Assembly (NCBI GenBank): GCA_934718275.1
Contig: CAKUZD010000004.1
Coordinates: forward strand, 124,001 to 188,000
Reading direction: 5' to 3'
Origin: an uncultured Candidatus Melainabacteria bacterium
Lineage (GTDB): Bacteria; Cyanobacteriota; Vampirovibrionia; Gastranaerophilales; Gastranaerophilaceae
Length of the DNA stretch: 64,000 nt
The notes under the pieces were generated by a model. It did no database searches. It was not told the DNA's origin and saw only the letters and a list, made by a program, of their open reading frames with translations. Shown piece by piece: positions 9,004-17,922 of this stretch. Position 1 is the first letter of the stretch. Each line of letters starts with the position of its first letter. The translations under genes were made by a program, and so were the position numbers.

Positions 9004-9557
9004 TGTACCACAAACACATGTAATTTGAAAATTTTAAATTAATCTTTACAAAGTGGAATTGGAAAAGACAATATGACAATAAGGCTTTAAGGTGTTAGGG
9101 TTGTAGAGTGCAACTTTAGTGAAAAGTGAGAAGTGAAACGTGAAAAGACCCTATCAGCTAAGTTCATTTCTTTCATGTTTCCAATACTTCTAATTTTACC
9201 CTCACCTTACTTAATTTAATCTAATTATTGTTAATTTACCCTCTCTTACTCTCGCCCCGACGGGGAGAGAGAGTAGGCGTTTGAGCAACGCGAATTACGC
9301 ATACGAGAGAGGGGTATCTTGATTCATGGGTATCAATACTGATTTTGACCCCTCACCCTACCCTCTCCCACAAAGGGCGAGGGGAAAGTTCATCATGTTT
9401 CAGCTTTATTTCGACATGCCACTCTCTTGAATTTGATAACATAAATGCCACGATAGCGGAATGAACAATAATTTGTTAGTGAAATCTTAAGATGGGCAAT
9501 AAGGCTTTAAGGCGATAGGGCAATAAGGCTTTAAGGCGATAGGGCAATAAGATTTTA
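9004..9557. repeat. Repeat-rich intergenic region, part 1
   Basis: No credible gene. It holds several low-copy repeat types: a GTGAAAAGTGAGAAGTGAAA stretch near 9117-9140 (related to 47.2 kb), hairpin-forming GC-rich tracts at about 9240-9315 and 9350-9382 (CCCTCTCCC...GGGCGAGGG, also found near 14.34 kb), and two and a half tandem copies of a 22-23-bp unit (CAATAAGGCTTTAAGG core) at about 9495-9555, with a single copy near 9077. The GC content is locally higher than in neighbouring genes. Confidence 0.75.
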
Positions 9558-9752
9558 CAGTCATTGTGAGCGAATGCGAAACAATAATGTTGTCATTCTG
9601 AGGGCTTTGCCCGAAAGAATCCAGCTGATTAATTTCAATATTGGCGGGGCAGGTGCCACCGCTCTACAAAACTCGGTCATTCTGAGCAAAGCGAAGAATC
9701 TACTAAACACCTTCCAAACCTTGCGATGTTTCGGTTTCTCCTCAACATGACG
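9558..9752 (+). repeat. Left arm of a long inverted repeat
   Basis: This stretch matches the reverse complement of 13848-14023 almost throughout, apart from an extra segment of about 37 bp near 9586-9621. Shared landmarks are CAGTCATTGTGAGCG, AATATTGGCGGGG, CCACCGC and the 26-bp unit containing GTCATTCTGAG and CGAAGAATCT (9676-9701). The pair flanks the secreted unknown, rfbC, rfbB, the glycosyltransferase and rfbD. Confidence 0.85.
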
Positions 9753-9775
9753 AAATTATGAGTATAACAAACTTC

Positions 9776-9801
9776 GTCATTCTGAGCAAAGCGAAGAATC
9801 T
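9776..9801 (+). repeat. Second copy of the 26-bp GTCATTCTGAG unit
   Basis: Identical to the unit at 9676-9701 and in the same orientation. Inverted copies lie at 13899-13924 and 14424-14449. It ends 2 bp before the stop codon of the neighbouring minus-strand gene. Confidence 0.85.
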
Positions 9802-9803
9802 CA

Positions 9804-10340
9804 TTAATACATTGAGTTTCCCATTTTATCTATCATTTCCATATATTTTTTTGTATTTTTTTCTGCAAAATCAATTGCAGCTTTTCGCGCATTTTCTTGG
9901 CCTCCAAGTTCTGAAGATTTAAAACGTTTTGCATAACCAAATTTATTTAACCCCTTGGATTTTGAAGGTTTAAATACGACTGTATTGTATTCGTAATATT
10001 CTTTTGTTTGTGGAAAATTTATGTATGCTGTTATTGCGGCATCTGGGTATAAAAGCACTGATGCTCCTTTTGTTTCTTCTTGAATTTTGTGTGCAAATTC
10101 TGCTACTGCTTCTGTTTCATTATTTAAATTTGGTAAATTTTCAATATAAATTTTTGTATTCCAATTTTCAATGTTTTCATTTTTGGTGAAGTAAGAATAG
10201 TTTTGATTTTTGCTATCAGGGTTTGAAAGAAAATATGTTTCTTTATTAAATTTAATTTTATTTTCCATGGCAACTCCTATTGATTGTAAAACGGTTAATA
10301 AGCTTATTAAGGTAACGAGTAATTTGGCAAATATTTTCAT
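9804..10340 (-). CDS. Putative secreted protein of unknown function
   Basis: A 178-residue protein with a clear N-terminal signal peptide (KIFAKLLVTLISLLTVLQSIGVAME, hydrophobic from about residue 5 to 22). The mature part is hydrophilic with many Asn, Lys and Tyr residues and no motif I recognise. AAAGGGG lies before the ATG. It is divergent from rfbC, sits inside the pair of long inverted repeats and ends 2 bp from a repeat copy. No relationship to rhamnose synthesis is evident. Confidence 0.65.
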   Translation of the reverse strand: MKIFAKLLVTLISLLTVLQSIGVAMENKIKFNKETYFLSNPDSKNQNYSYFTKNENIENWNTKIYIENLPNLNNETEAVAEFAHKIQEETKGASVLLYPDAAITAYINFPQTKEYYEYNTVVFKPSKSKGLNKFGYAKRFKSSELGGQENARKAAIDFAEKNTKKYMEMIDKMGNSMY

Positions 10341-10401
10341 TAAAAATCCCCTTTCGGAGTTTAATTATTATTTAGATTTATGTAAAAAACTATTACCCAT
10401 T

Positions 10402-10430
10402 TTGTTAATTATTAGAATTTATTATATAAT
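10402..10430 (+). promoter_or_regulatory. Promoter of the rfbC operon
   Basis: TTGTTA at 10402-10407 and TATAAT at 10425-10430 with a 17-bp spacer, about 30 bp before the rfbC ATG, which has its own GAGGAG site. Confidence 0.7.
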
Positions 10431-10460
10431 GTTGTTAAATTTAAAATTGAGGAGAAAAAA

Positions 10461-11000
10461 ATGCCGTTTGAATTTGAGAGACAAAAAATAAAAGATGTAA
10501 TTTTAGTTAAGCCAAAAGTTTTTGGTGACAACAGGGGCTTTTTTATGGAGGCTTATAAAAAATCAGATTTTGTCGCAAACGGAATAGATGTAGAATTTAA
10601 TCAAGACAACCATTCAAAGTCTTGTGCACATGTTCTTAGGGGATTGCATTATCAAGAAGCACCATACAGTCAGGCGAAACTTGTAAGATGCGGGCGCGGG
10701 CGAATATATGATGTTGCGGTAGATATAAGAAAAGGTTCTGAAACTTTTGGACAATATGTAAAAGTTGAACTATCGGAAGAAAACAAGCACATGTTATTTA
10801 TTCCGGAAGGTTTTGCGCATGGTTTTGTCGTTTTGTCAGATGAAGCCGAATTGCTTTACAAGGCGAGTGGAGAGTATGCTCCACAAGCCGATAGAGGAAT
10901 TTTGTGGAATGATAAAGACATAAATATTGATTGGGGTATTGATTTTGAACCGATTTTGTCTGAAAAAGATAAGGTTCAACCGACATTGGCAGAAATTTAA
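10461..11000 (+). CDS. rfbC: dTDP-4-dehydrorhamnose 3,5-epimerase
   Basis: A 179-residue cupin-fold epimerase of the RmlC family. It has DNRGFFMEAY, the substrate-binding NQDNHSKSCAHVLRGLHYQ with the catalytic-site His of RGLHYQ, DVAVDIRKGSETFG and FIPEGFAHGFVVLSD. It epimerises C3 and C5 of dTDP-4-keto-6-deoxyglucose, step three of dTDP-L-rhamnose synthesis. GAGGAG precedes the ATG. It leads an operon with rfbB, a glycosyltransferase and rfbD. Length is usual for the family. Confidence 0.95.
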   Translation: MPFEFERQKIKDVILVKPKVFGDNRGFFMEAYKKSDFVANGIDVEFNQDNHSKSCAHVLRGLHYQEAPYSQAKLVRCGRGRIYDVAVDIRKGSETFGQYVKVELSEENKHMLFIPEGFAHGFVVLSDEAELLYKASGEYAPQADRGILWNDKDINIDWGIDFEPILSEKDKVQPTLAEI

Positions 11001-11044
11001 AAGACAAAAGAACAAGAAGCATAATATTAAAGGAGAAATTATAA

Positions 11045-12025
11045 ATGACAACAATATTAGTAACAGGCGGTGCAGGTTTTATTGGCAGTTGTTTTGTCAG
11101 ACACATGCTTAATGCTCATCCGGATTATAAAATTATAAATTTAGACGCATTAACATATTGCGGAAATTTGGAAAATTTGGATGATGTTAAAGATAATCCG
11201 AATTATACGTTTGTTCATGGAAATATTTGTGATAAAAAACTTGTTCCTCAGTTAGTTGAGCAAGTAGATGCTGTTGTAAATTTTGCAGCAGAATCTCATG
11301 TTGACAACTCTATTAAGCATCCTGAAATTTTTGTAGAAACAAATGTTCAGGGGACTTTGAATTTGTTGCAAGCTGCAAAAGAATTCAAAACTGAAAAATA
11401 CCTGCAGGTTTCAACTGATGAGGTTTATGGAACTTTGGGTAAAACAGGATATTTTATGGAAACAACTCCTTTAGCTCCAAATAGCCCGTATTCAGCAAGT
11501 AAGGCTTCTGCGGATATGTTGGTAAGAGCTTATCATGAAACTTATGGAATGCCGACTTTAAATACAAGATGTTCCAACAACTATGGCCCATATCAATATC
11601 CTGAAAAACTTATTCCTTTCTTTATTTCGCAGCTTTTGAAAGGTGAAAAAGTTCCTGTATACGGTGATGGTTTGAATGTTCGTGATTGGTTATATGTGTA
11701 TGACCATTGTTCCGCAATTGATACTGTTTTGCATAAAGGTAAAATCGGAGAAGTATACAATATTGGCGGACACAATGAAAAAACAAATATGGAAATTACA
11801 CATTTGATTTTAGAGGCTATGGGCAAAGACGAAAGCTCAATAAAATATGTTCAAGACAGATTAGGCCATGACAAGCGTTATGCGATTTGTAATGACAAAA
11901 TTCAATCACAACTTGGTTGGGAACCTTCTCTAACATTTGAAGAAGGTATTAAAATTACAATTGATTGGTACTTAAATCATCAAGATTGGATGAAAAATAT
12001 TGAAGCTAAAAAAGAAAAAGTTTAA
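11045..12025 (+). CDS. rfbB: dTDP-glucose 4,6-dehydratase
   Basis: A 326-residue extended SDR enzyme. It starts with the NAD-binding GGAGFIGS, has STDEVYG, the catalytic YSASK and RCSNNYGPYQYPEKLIP, all typical of RmlB. It converts dTDP-glucose to dTDP-4-keto-6-deoxyglucose. AAAGGAG precedes the ATG; the gap from rfbC is 44 bp and the next gene starts 5 bp after its stop. Length fits the family. Confidence 0.95.
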   Translation: MTTILVTGGAGFIGSCFVRHMLNAHPDYKIINLDALTYCGNLENLDDVKDNPNYTFVHGNICDKKLVPQLVEQVDAVVNFAAESHVDNSIKHPEIFVETNVQGTLNLLQAAKEFKTEKYLQVSTDEVYGTLGKTGYFMETTPLAPNSPYSASKASADMLVRAYHETYGMPTLNTRCSNNYGPYQYPEKLIPFFISQLLKGEKVPVYGDGLNVRDWLYVYDHCSAIDTVLHKGKIGEVYNIGGHNEKTNMEITHLILEAMGKDESSIKYVQDRLGHDKRYAICNDKIQSQLGWEPSLTFEEGIKITIDWYLNHQDWMKNIEAKKEKV

Positions 12026-12030
12026 ATTTT

Positions 12031-13005
12031 ATGGATATTAAGACAAAAATAAAAAATATAATAAAATTTATTTTTTATATAAGAAAATACACTGATGAAA
12101 ATTATTATCCTGTAAAAACAGTTACGATTTTAGGAAAACAGTTTAAAAGCTTGTATATTGATGAACCAACCATTTTAGATAACAATTTTGTGGATAAACC
12201 AAAGGTATTTTTATCTGTAGTTGCGATTGCCAAAAACGAGGCTCCTTATATAAAGGAGTGGATAGAATATCATAAACTTGTTGGTGTTGAGCGTTTTTAT
12301 TTTTATGACAATGGTTCAACAGATAATACTAGAGAGGTATTAGAACCATATATAAAAGATGGAACTGTTGTTTATGATTACTGTGAAGGACATTGTTTGC
12401 AAATTAAAACTTATATAGATGCTGTTTTAAAATATAAAAATCAAACGGAGTGGCTTGCAATAATTGATTTGGATGAATATATAGTTCCAATAGAAAGGAA
12501 TAGTATACCTGATTTTTTGAAAGAGTTTGAGGGAGCACCTGCGGTTGGTATAAATTGGGTTATGTTTGACAGTAATGGTCATAAAAACAAACCTACTGAA
12601 AATGATGGGTTAATTACTGCAAATTATACAAGGGTTTTAAAGTCTTATGATGTTCCGTTTAATAGACATATAAAATCTATTATAAATCCAAGAAAAGTTA
12701 TAGCAGTTCCAAATCCGCATTTTGCAATTTACAAAAATAATGAATTTGCTCTAGACGAAAATCATGAAAAAATATGTGGTCCTTTTACTAAAAAACATTC
12801 TTCTTCAAAAATTCAAATTAATCATTATTTTACAAAATCTGCTGAAGAATATCGTAAAAAGACTGGTAGAGGTAATGCTGACAATACAAACCCGAGAGTG
12901 TATTATGAGGATTCCGTAAATTTTGTTGATGCGACTAATGATTATGCAATTCAAAAATATTTGCCGGAATTAAGAAAAAGATTGGGATTAAATAAAGAGG
13001 ATTAA
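12031..13005 (+). CDS. GT92-like glycosyltransferase
   Basis: A 324-residue glycosyltransferase. The core has VAIAKNEAPYIKEWIEYHK, then VERFYFYDNGSTDNT and a DLDEYI metal-binding motif, the pattern of the GT92/DUF23-like branch of GT-A enzymes. There is no transmembrane segment, so it should act on the cytoplasmic face of the membrane, probably adding a sugar to a surface polysaccharide. It lies between rfbB and rfbD with 5-bp and 4-bp gaps and lacks a clear Shine-Dalgarno site, so it depends on translational coupling. Rhamnosyl transfer is a guess from context; donor and acceptor are not readable. Confidence 0.8.
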   Translation: MDIKTKIKNIIKFIFYIRKYTDENYYPVKTVTILGKQFKSLYIDEPTILDNNFVDKPKVFLSVVAIAKNEAPYIKEWIEYHKLVGVERFYFYDNGSTDNTREVLEPYIKDGTVVYDYCEGHCLQIKTYIDAVLKYKNQTEWLAIIDLDEYIVPIERNSIPDFLKEFEGAPAVGINWVMFDSNGHKNKPTENDGLITANYTRVLKSYDVPFNRHIKSIINPRKVIAVPNPHFAIYKNNEFALDENHEKICGPFTKKHSSSKIQINHYFTKSAEEYRKKTGRGNADNTNPRVYYEDSVNFVDATNDYAIQKYLPELRKRLGLNKED

Positions 13006-13009
13006 GAAA

Positions 13010-13825
13010 ATGAAAGTATTAGTAACAGGTGCAAAAGGGATGTTAGGGCAAGATTTATGCCCAATACTTGAAGATAGTGGGGCATTTGTAATTGAAACAG
13101 ATGTTGATACAATGGATATTACTAACGCAGAACAGGTTAGAAATGTTTTAACAGACATTCATCCTGATGTGGTTGTGCATTGTGCTGCTTATACAAATGT
13201 TGATAAAGCTGAAGAAGATTTACAGACTGCGGAACTTATTAATGTTACGGGAACTGAAAATATAGCAGAAACTTGTGGAAAATTGGGTATTACACTTGTT
13301 TATATTTCAACTGATTATGTGTTTGACGGAACTAAAAAAGAACCATATACTCCATCAGATAGACCTGATCCGATAAATAATTATGGATTAACAAAATATG
13401 AAGGGGAAGAAGCTGTAAGAAGTCTTTGTGAAAAGCATTATATAGCCAGAACAAGTTGGTTATATGGACATCATGGTAAAAATTTTGTTGAAACAATGAT
13501 AGGTTTGGCTGATAGGGCAGAAGTTAAAGTTGTTGATGACCAAATTGGTTGTCCAACTTGGACAGTAGAGCTTGCAAACGGAATTGTAAAATTATTATCA
13601 AAACCTTACGGAACTTATCACGTATGTGGTTCAGGTGCTACAAGTTGGTATGGTTTTGCTAAAGAAATATATGCTCAAGCAGGTTTGGATGTAAATTTAC
13701 AGCCTTGTACAACTAAAGAATTTCCAAGGCCGGCAAAACGCCCTGCTCATAGTGTAATGGATAATGATGGTATTTGCAGAAGTTGGCAGGCTGCATTACA
13801 TGATTATATTGAATTAAGAGCTTAG
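13010..13825 (+). CDS. rfbD: dTDP-4-dehydrorhamnose reductase
   Basis: A 271-residue SDR enzyme of the RmlD family. It has TGAKGMLGQDL for NADPH binding, HCAAYTNVDKAE, YISTDYVFDG, the catalytic YGLTKYEGE (Tyr-x3-Lys) and TSWLYGHHGKNFVETM. It makes dTDP-L-rhamnose, the last pathway step. AGAGG lies upstream of the ATG. It is the last gene before the repeat-rich block; rfbA follows about 800 bp later with its own promoter. Confidence 0.95.
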   Translation: MKVLVTGAKGMLGQDLCPILEDSGAFVIETDVDTMDITNAEQVRNVLTDIHPDVVVHCAAYTNVDKAEEDLQTAELINVTGTENIAETCGKLGITLVYISTDYVFDGTKKEPYTPSDRPDPINNYGLTKYEGEEAVRSLCEKHYIARTSWLYGHHGKNFVETMIGLADRAEVKVVDDQIGCPTWTVELANGIVKLLSKPYGTYHVCGSGATSWYGFAKEIYAQAGLDVNLQPCTTKEFPRPAKRPAHSVMDNDGICRSWQAALHDYIELRA

Positions 13826-13847
13826 ATTTATTGGTTTTACTAAACTA

Positions 13848-14023
13848 CGTCATGTTGTGACGAAGTCGAAATATCGCATGGTTTGGAAGATGTTTAGTAG
13901 ATTCTTCGCTTTGCTCAGAATGACGGAGTCTGTTATACTCAGTCTTGTAGGGCGGTGGTACCTACCCCGCCAATATTGGGTATTTAATAAGCTGGATTGT
14001 TTCGCTATCGCTCACAATGACTG
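13848..14023 (-). repeat. Right arm of the long inverted repeat
   Basis: Reverse complement of most of 9558-9752, including the GGCGGTGG/CCACCGC and CCAATATT landmarks and an inverted 26-bp unit at 13899-13924. It begins about 23 bp after the rfbD stop codon. Confidence 0.85.
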
Positions 14024-14565
14024 TAACTATAATGTTCTCGCCCCTTGAGGGAGAGAAGAAATTTCTTAGCGAATAATTTGAGCTTAGAAATTTCAGAGAG
14101 GGGGTTGTGGTAATAACCTTCTTATTTCCTTATAATTGGTTGTCCTTCGCGGACGGCGGGAACTTTTTATGTAAAAAGTTCCACAAAAACATCCACACGC
14201 TCCATTCACTAATAACTAGTAAGTTCAATAAGAAAACAGTCATTGTTTGAGCGAAGCGAGTTTGACTGTTTTTGTCATTTATTTTACTGACAAGTTATTG
14301 GTCATTTTGCTATCGTGGCATTGTAGAACCCCTCACCATGCCCTCTCCCACAAAGGGGCGAGGGAAAGTGCTGTCATGTTGAGGCGGAGCCGAAACTTCG
14401 CATGGTTGTTGAAATGTTTTAAGAGATTCTTCGCTTTGCTCAGAATGACGGAGGCTATTATACTCAGAATGACCGAGACTGTTATATTCAGAATGACTAT
14501 TTCTGTAATCTTTTATTGTCCTATCGCCTTATTGCCACATCATCTTTTTCTAAAAAATACAGAAC
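14024..14565. repeat. Repeat-rich intergenic region, part 2
   Basis: No credible gene. It contains GC-rich hairpin tracts (CCCTCTCCC...GGGGCGAGGG near 14.34 kb, the same orientation as the copy near 9.36 kb), a further inverted 26-bp unit at 14424-14449 with AGAATGAC repeats just after it, and an inverted variant of the CAATAAGG unit at about 14518-14535. Open frames here are made of the same repeats and do not look coding. Confidence 0.75.
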
Positions 14566-14594
14566 TTGCATATTTACGTATATTCGACTATAAT
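14566..14594 (+). promoter_or_regulatory. Promoter of rfbA
   Basis: TTGCAT at 14566-14571 and TATAAT at 14589-14594 with a 17-bp spacer, followed by GAGGTGAT before the ATG at 14626. Confidence 0.75.
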
Positions 14595-14625
14595 CTTTGC
14601 AGTGTAGAAGTTTATGAGGTGATAA

Positions 14626-15501
14626 ATGAAGGGTATTGTTTTAGCCGGAGGAGCAGGGACAAGATTACATCCAAGTACAATTGCAGTTTCTAAACAACTG
14701 TTGCCGATTTATGACAAACCTATGATTTATCACCCTATTTCTGTTCTTATGCTTGCAGGTATAAGAGATATCTTGGTTATTTCTACGCCGGTAGATTTGC
14801 CAAACTTTAAAAGACTTCTTGGTGATGGAAGCCGGTTTGGGGTCAATTTCTCATACAAAGAACAGCCTTCTCCGGATGGTTTGGCTCAAGCGTTTATTTT
14901 AGGTGAAGAATTTATAGATGGTGATGATGCAACGCTTGTTTTGGGAGATAATATTTTTTATGGCGGAGGTTTTTCAGGTGAATTGAAATCTGTTGTTGAA
15001 AAGATTAAACATAATGGTGGTGCGACAGTGTTCGGATATCCGGTTAAAGACCCTCAAAGATTTGGAGTCGTTGATTTTGATGAAAATGGAAAGGCGATTT
15101 CGTTAGAGGAAAAACCTCAAAATCCGAGGTCTAATTATGCTGTTACGGGGCTTTATTTTTATGATAAAAATGTTGTTGAATATGCAAAAAGTTTAACTCC
15201 GTCTGCTCGTGGAGAATTGGAAATTACAGATTTAAATAATATTTACTTGGAAAAAGGAAATCTTAATGTAGAGCTTTTGGGGCGCGGCTTTGCATGGCTC
15301 GATACCGGAACTCACCATTCGTTGCTTCAAGCTAGTCAATTTGTGAAAACTATTGAGGATAATCAAGGGATAAAAATTGCCTGTTTAGAAGAAATTGCTT
15401 TTAGAATGGGTTTTGTGACAAAAGAAGAATTGCTAAAAACAATTGATAAATACAAGAATAATGAGTATTTTGCATACGTACGAGATATTTTGACTAAGTA
15501 A
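14626..15501 (+). CDS. rfbA: Glucose-1-phosphate thymidylyltransferase
   Basis: A 291-residue nucleotidyltransferase of the RmlA family with GGAGTRLHPST, SKQLLPIYDKPMIYHP, VLGDNIFYG and EKPQNPRSNYAVTGLYFYD. It makes dTDP-glucose from dTTP and glucose-1-phosphate, the entry step to dTDP-rhamnose. A near-ideal GAGGTGAT ribosome site precedes the ATG and a promoter lies 32 bp upstream. It is separated from rfbC, rfbB and rfbD by the repeat block, so it is expressed on its own. Length is normal. Confidence 0.95.
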   Translation: MKGIVLAGGAGTRLHPSTIAVSKQLLPIYDKPMIYHPISVLMLAGIRDILVISTPVDLPNFKRLLGDGSRFGVNFSYKEQPSPDGLAQAFILGEEFIDGDDATLVLGDNIFYGGGFSGELKSVVEKIKHNGGATVFGYPVKDPQRFGVVDFDENGKAISLEEKPQNPRSNYAVTGLYFYDKNVVEYAKSLTPSARGELEITDLNNIYLEKGNLNVELLGRGFAWLDTGTHHSLLQASQFVKTIEDNQGIKIACLEEIAFRMGFVTKEELLKTIDKYKNNEYFAYVRDILTK

Positions 15502-15519
15502 AATTTTCTTCTTAACAAA

Positions 15520-15548
15520 TTGTCATTGTGCCCTTTTTATTTTATAAT
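15520..15548 (+). promoter_or_regulatory. Promoter of glyA
   Basis: TTGTCA at 15520-15525 and TATAAT at 15543-15548 with a 17-bp spacer, 38 bp before the glyA ATG. Confidence 0.75.
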
Positions 15549-15585
15549 TAGAACAAATTTATTAAAAGGGATATGGAGGATTGGC

Positions 15586-16824
15586 ATGAATTTGGAACAT
15601 ATTAAAAAAGTTGATAAAGTTGTTGCAGAACAAATTGAAAAAGAATTTGACAGACAACAAAATACAATAGAACTTATTGCTAGTGAAAATATTACATCAG
15701 AAGCTGTTATGGAAGCTTGTGGAAGCGTTTTAACTAATAAGTATGCAGAAGGAAAACCTCATAAGCGTTTTTATAACGGATGTGAATGTGTTGATGTAAT
15801 TGAAGAAATTGCACAAAAAAGAGCATGTGAACTTTTTCACATGGGGCATGCCAATGTTCAACCTCATAGTGGTGCGCAAGCTAATATGGCCGTTTTTATG
15901 GCAGTTCTAAAGCCAGGTGATAAGGTTTTAGGTATGGATTTGTCTAATGGTGGACATCTTTCGCATGGTTCACCTGTGAACTTTTCAGGATTATACTTTG
16001 ATGTAAAAAGTTATGGTGTAGATGAAAATGGAAATATTGATTATGACAATGTTCGTCAAATGGCACTTGAACATAAGCCCAAATTAATTATTTGTGGGGC
16101 AAGTAATTATTCCAAAATTATTGACTTTAAAAAGTTTAGAGAAATTGCCGATGAGGTTGGCGCTTATTTGTTGGCTGATATTGCTCATATTGCAGGTTTA
16201 GTTGCAGCAGGTTTACATCCGTCACCTGCAGGGCATGCTCATTTTGTGACGACAACAACTCACAAATCTTTGAGAGGTCCGAGAGGCGGAATTACAATGT
16301 GTGATGAAGAATTTGCTCAAATTATTGATAAGGCAATCTTCCCCGGCATGCAAGGCGGCCCTTTAGAACACATTATTGCAGGGAAAGCTGTTGCCTTATT
16401 GGAAGCATCAAGGCCGGAATTTAAAACTTATGCAGAACAAATATTGAAGAACGCTAAAGCTTTGGCGCAAGGCTTGATTGATGAAGGGATGGATATAGTT
16501 GGCGGAATGACTGAAAACCATCTTATGACATTAGATTTGCGCAAGACCGGTAAAACAGGTAAGGATATGGCAAATGTTTTAGAACGCGTTGGAATTACTG
16601 CAAATAAGAATACAGTTCCGAATGATCCGCAAAGTCCTTTCGTTACAAGTGGTATAAGACTTGGCGTTCCGGCTGTGACTACAAGAGGTTTTAAGGAAGA
16701 AGATATGACAGAAGTTGCAAAAATTATTGCATCTGCAGTATTTTCGTCAGATAATGAACAAGGATTACAAAACTTAAGAGAACGTTCTTTGAAACTTTGT
16801 AAAAAATATCCGATATACAAGTAG
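15586..16824 (+). CDS. glyA: Serine hydroxymethyltransferase
   Basis: A 412-residue PLP enzyme that interconverts serine and glycine while charging tetrahydrofolate. It has LIASENITSEAVMEACGS, TNKYAEGKPHKRFYNGCE, NVQPHSGAQAN, the lysine of TTTTHKSLRGPRGG that forms the PLP aldimine, and TSGIRLGVPAVTTRG. The ATG at 15586 is chosen because GGAGG lies just upstream and the protein then begins MNLEHIKKVDK, a usual GlyA N-terminus; a longer in-frame start at 15520 lies inside the promoter. Confidence 0.96.
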   Translation: MNLEHIKKVDKVVAEQIEKEFDRQQNTIELIASENITSEAVMEACGSVLTNKYAEGKPHKRFYNGCECVDVIEEIAQKRACELFHMGHANVQPHSGAQANMAVFMAVLKPGDKVLGMDLSNGGHLSHGSPVNFSGLYFDVKSYGVDENGNIDYDNVRQMALEHKPKLIICGASNYSKIIDFKKFREIADEVGAYLLADIAHIAGLVAAGLHPSPAGHAHFVTTTTHKSLRGPRGGITMCDEEFAQIIDKAIFPGMQGGPLEHIIAGKAVALLEASRPEFKTYAEQILKNAKALAQGLIDEGMDIVGGMTENHLMTLDLRKTGKTGKDMANVLERVGITANKNTVPNDPQSPFVTSGIRLGVPAVTTRGFKEEDMTEVAKIIASAVFSSDNEQGLQNLRERSLKLCKKYPIYK

Positions 16825-16870
16825 TGAATAGTAAAACGTTCGATTTTCACTCACTAAAAAGGAATTAATC

Positions 16871-17902
16871 ATGCTAATAAAATTAACACATGCACATATA
16901 TTAGGAACAGTAATTGCATACTTGATAGGAGTTTGCTTGGTTCCAATGGTAATCAGTTTTTCTAAAAAAGAGGGTTTGGTTGATATGCCAAATGCAAGAA
17001 AAATTCATACCAAGCCAATCTCTAGAATTGGTGGTGTTGCAATTTGGACGAGTACGATGCTGACTTTTTTGTGTCTTGTGTTTATGAGCTATTATCCGTC
17101 CGGAAACCTTTTATCAGGAATTTTGTTGGGCGGTTCATTGATGTTTCTACTTGGACTTGTTGATGATATTTATAATTTAGATGCAAAATTCAAACTGTTT
17201 TTACAGGTATCAATTGCAACTTTAGTGTATCTGTTGGGAGTTCAGATTAATAATGTTCCTTTTATTGGCGACATTGGTATTTTCTCTTATCCCATAACTA
17301 TGTTGTGGATTGTCGGAATTTCAAATGCATTAAACTTTATTGATGGAGTAGATGGGCTTGCCGGTTCTGTTGTAACGGTTAATGCTGTTACCCTTGCAAT
17401 TATTGCAGTTGCTATGACTCCACCAAGTCCTATAAGTGCATTAATTGGTTTTATTCTTGCAGGTTCTATGCTTGCGTTTTTGACTTACAATTTTAATCCT
17501 GCCAGAATTTTTATGGGCGATAGTGGAGCGCTGTTTTCAGGGTTTTTACTCGCAACAATATCCATTACAGGAGTTATGAAGGCCGCAACATTGGCAATTT
17601 TGTTGCCGTTTATTGTATTGGCTGTTCCTATTATGGATATTACATTTTCATCCCTGAGAAGGATAGCTAAAGGGAAATCCCCATTTGTTGCTGATGCAGA
17701 GCATATTCACCATAAATTGCTTCATGCAGGTTTTTCTCAAAAGAAAACTGTTATGATTTTGACTTCTGTTGCAATTGTGGCAGGTGCTATAGCTTCGTTA
17801 TTTATGGGTTCTGCAACAATTAAACATTATTCTATATGTATTGTTGTTGTTGTTTTAATAATGTTACTTTTAAATTTTATTAAAGTCTTGACAAAAAAGT
17901 AA
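16871..17902 (+). CDS. wecA: WecA/TagO-like undecaprenyl-phosphate GlcNAc-1-phosphate transferase
   Basis: A 343-residue polytopic membrane protein of the MraY/WecA family with about ten hydrophobic segments. Key motifs are the Asp pair in GLVDDIYNLDAK, NALNFIDGVDGLAG, RIFMGDSGALF and the cytoplasmic HIHHKLL, which favours the WecA/TagO branch over MraY. It starts polysaccharide repeat synthesis by putting an amino-sugar phosphate on undecaprenyl phosphate. AAGGAATTAATC precedes the ATG. It lies after rfbA and glyA, fitting a surface-glycan role. The exact sugar is not determined. Confidence 0.88.
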   Translation: MLIKLTHAHILGTVIAYLIGVCLVPMVISFSKKEGLVDMPNARKIHTKPISRIGGVAIWTSTMLTFLCLVFMSYYPSGNLLSGILLGGSLMFLLGLVDDIYNLDAKFKLFLQVSIATLVYLLGVQINNVPFIGDIGIFSYPITMLWIVGISNALNFIDGVDGLAGSVVTVNAVTLAIIAVAMTPPSPISALIGFILAGSMLAFLTYNFNPARIFMGDSGALFSGFLLATISITGVMKAATLAILLPFIVLAVPIMDITFSSLRRIAKGKSPFVADAEHIHHKLLHAGFSQKKTVMILTSVAIVAGAIASLFMGSATIKHYSICIVVVVLIMLLLNFIKVLTKK

Positions 17903-17916
17903 TTATGAGTTATAAT
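17888..17916 (+). promoter_or_regulatory. Perfect consensus promoter inside the wecA 3' end
   Basis: TTGACA at 17888-17893 and TATAAT at 17911-17916 with exactly 17 bp between. Transcription should begin near 17923, giving a leader of about 150 nt before the next ATG. Confidence 0.8.
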
Positions 17917-17922
17917 CCGAAT

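Noticed and set aside
9004..9803. CRISPR array or tRNA in the repeat regions
   Set aside because: Repeats are not regularly spaced with unique spacers, and no tRNA-like cloverleaf was found by eye.
14247..14693. 148-codon open frame before rfbA
   Set aside because: It is built from dispersed repeats and runs through the rfbA promoter and into rfbA in another frame; no ribosome site.
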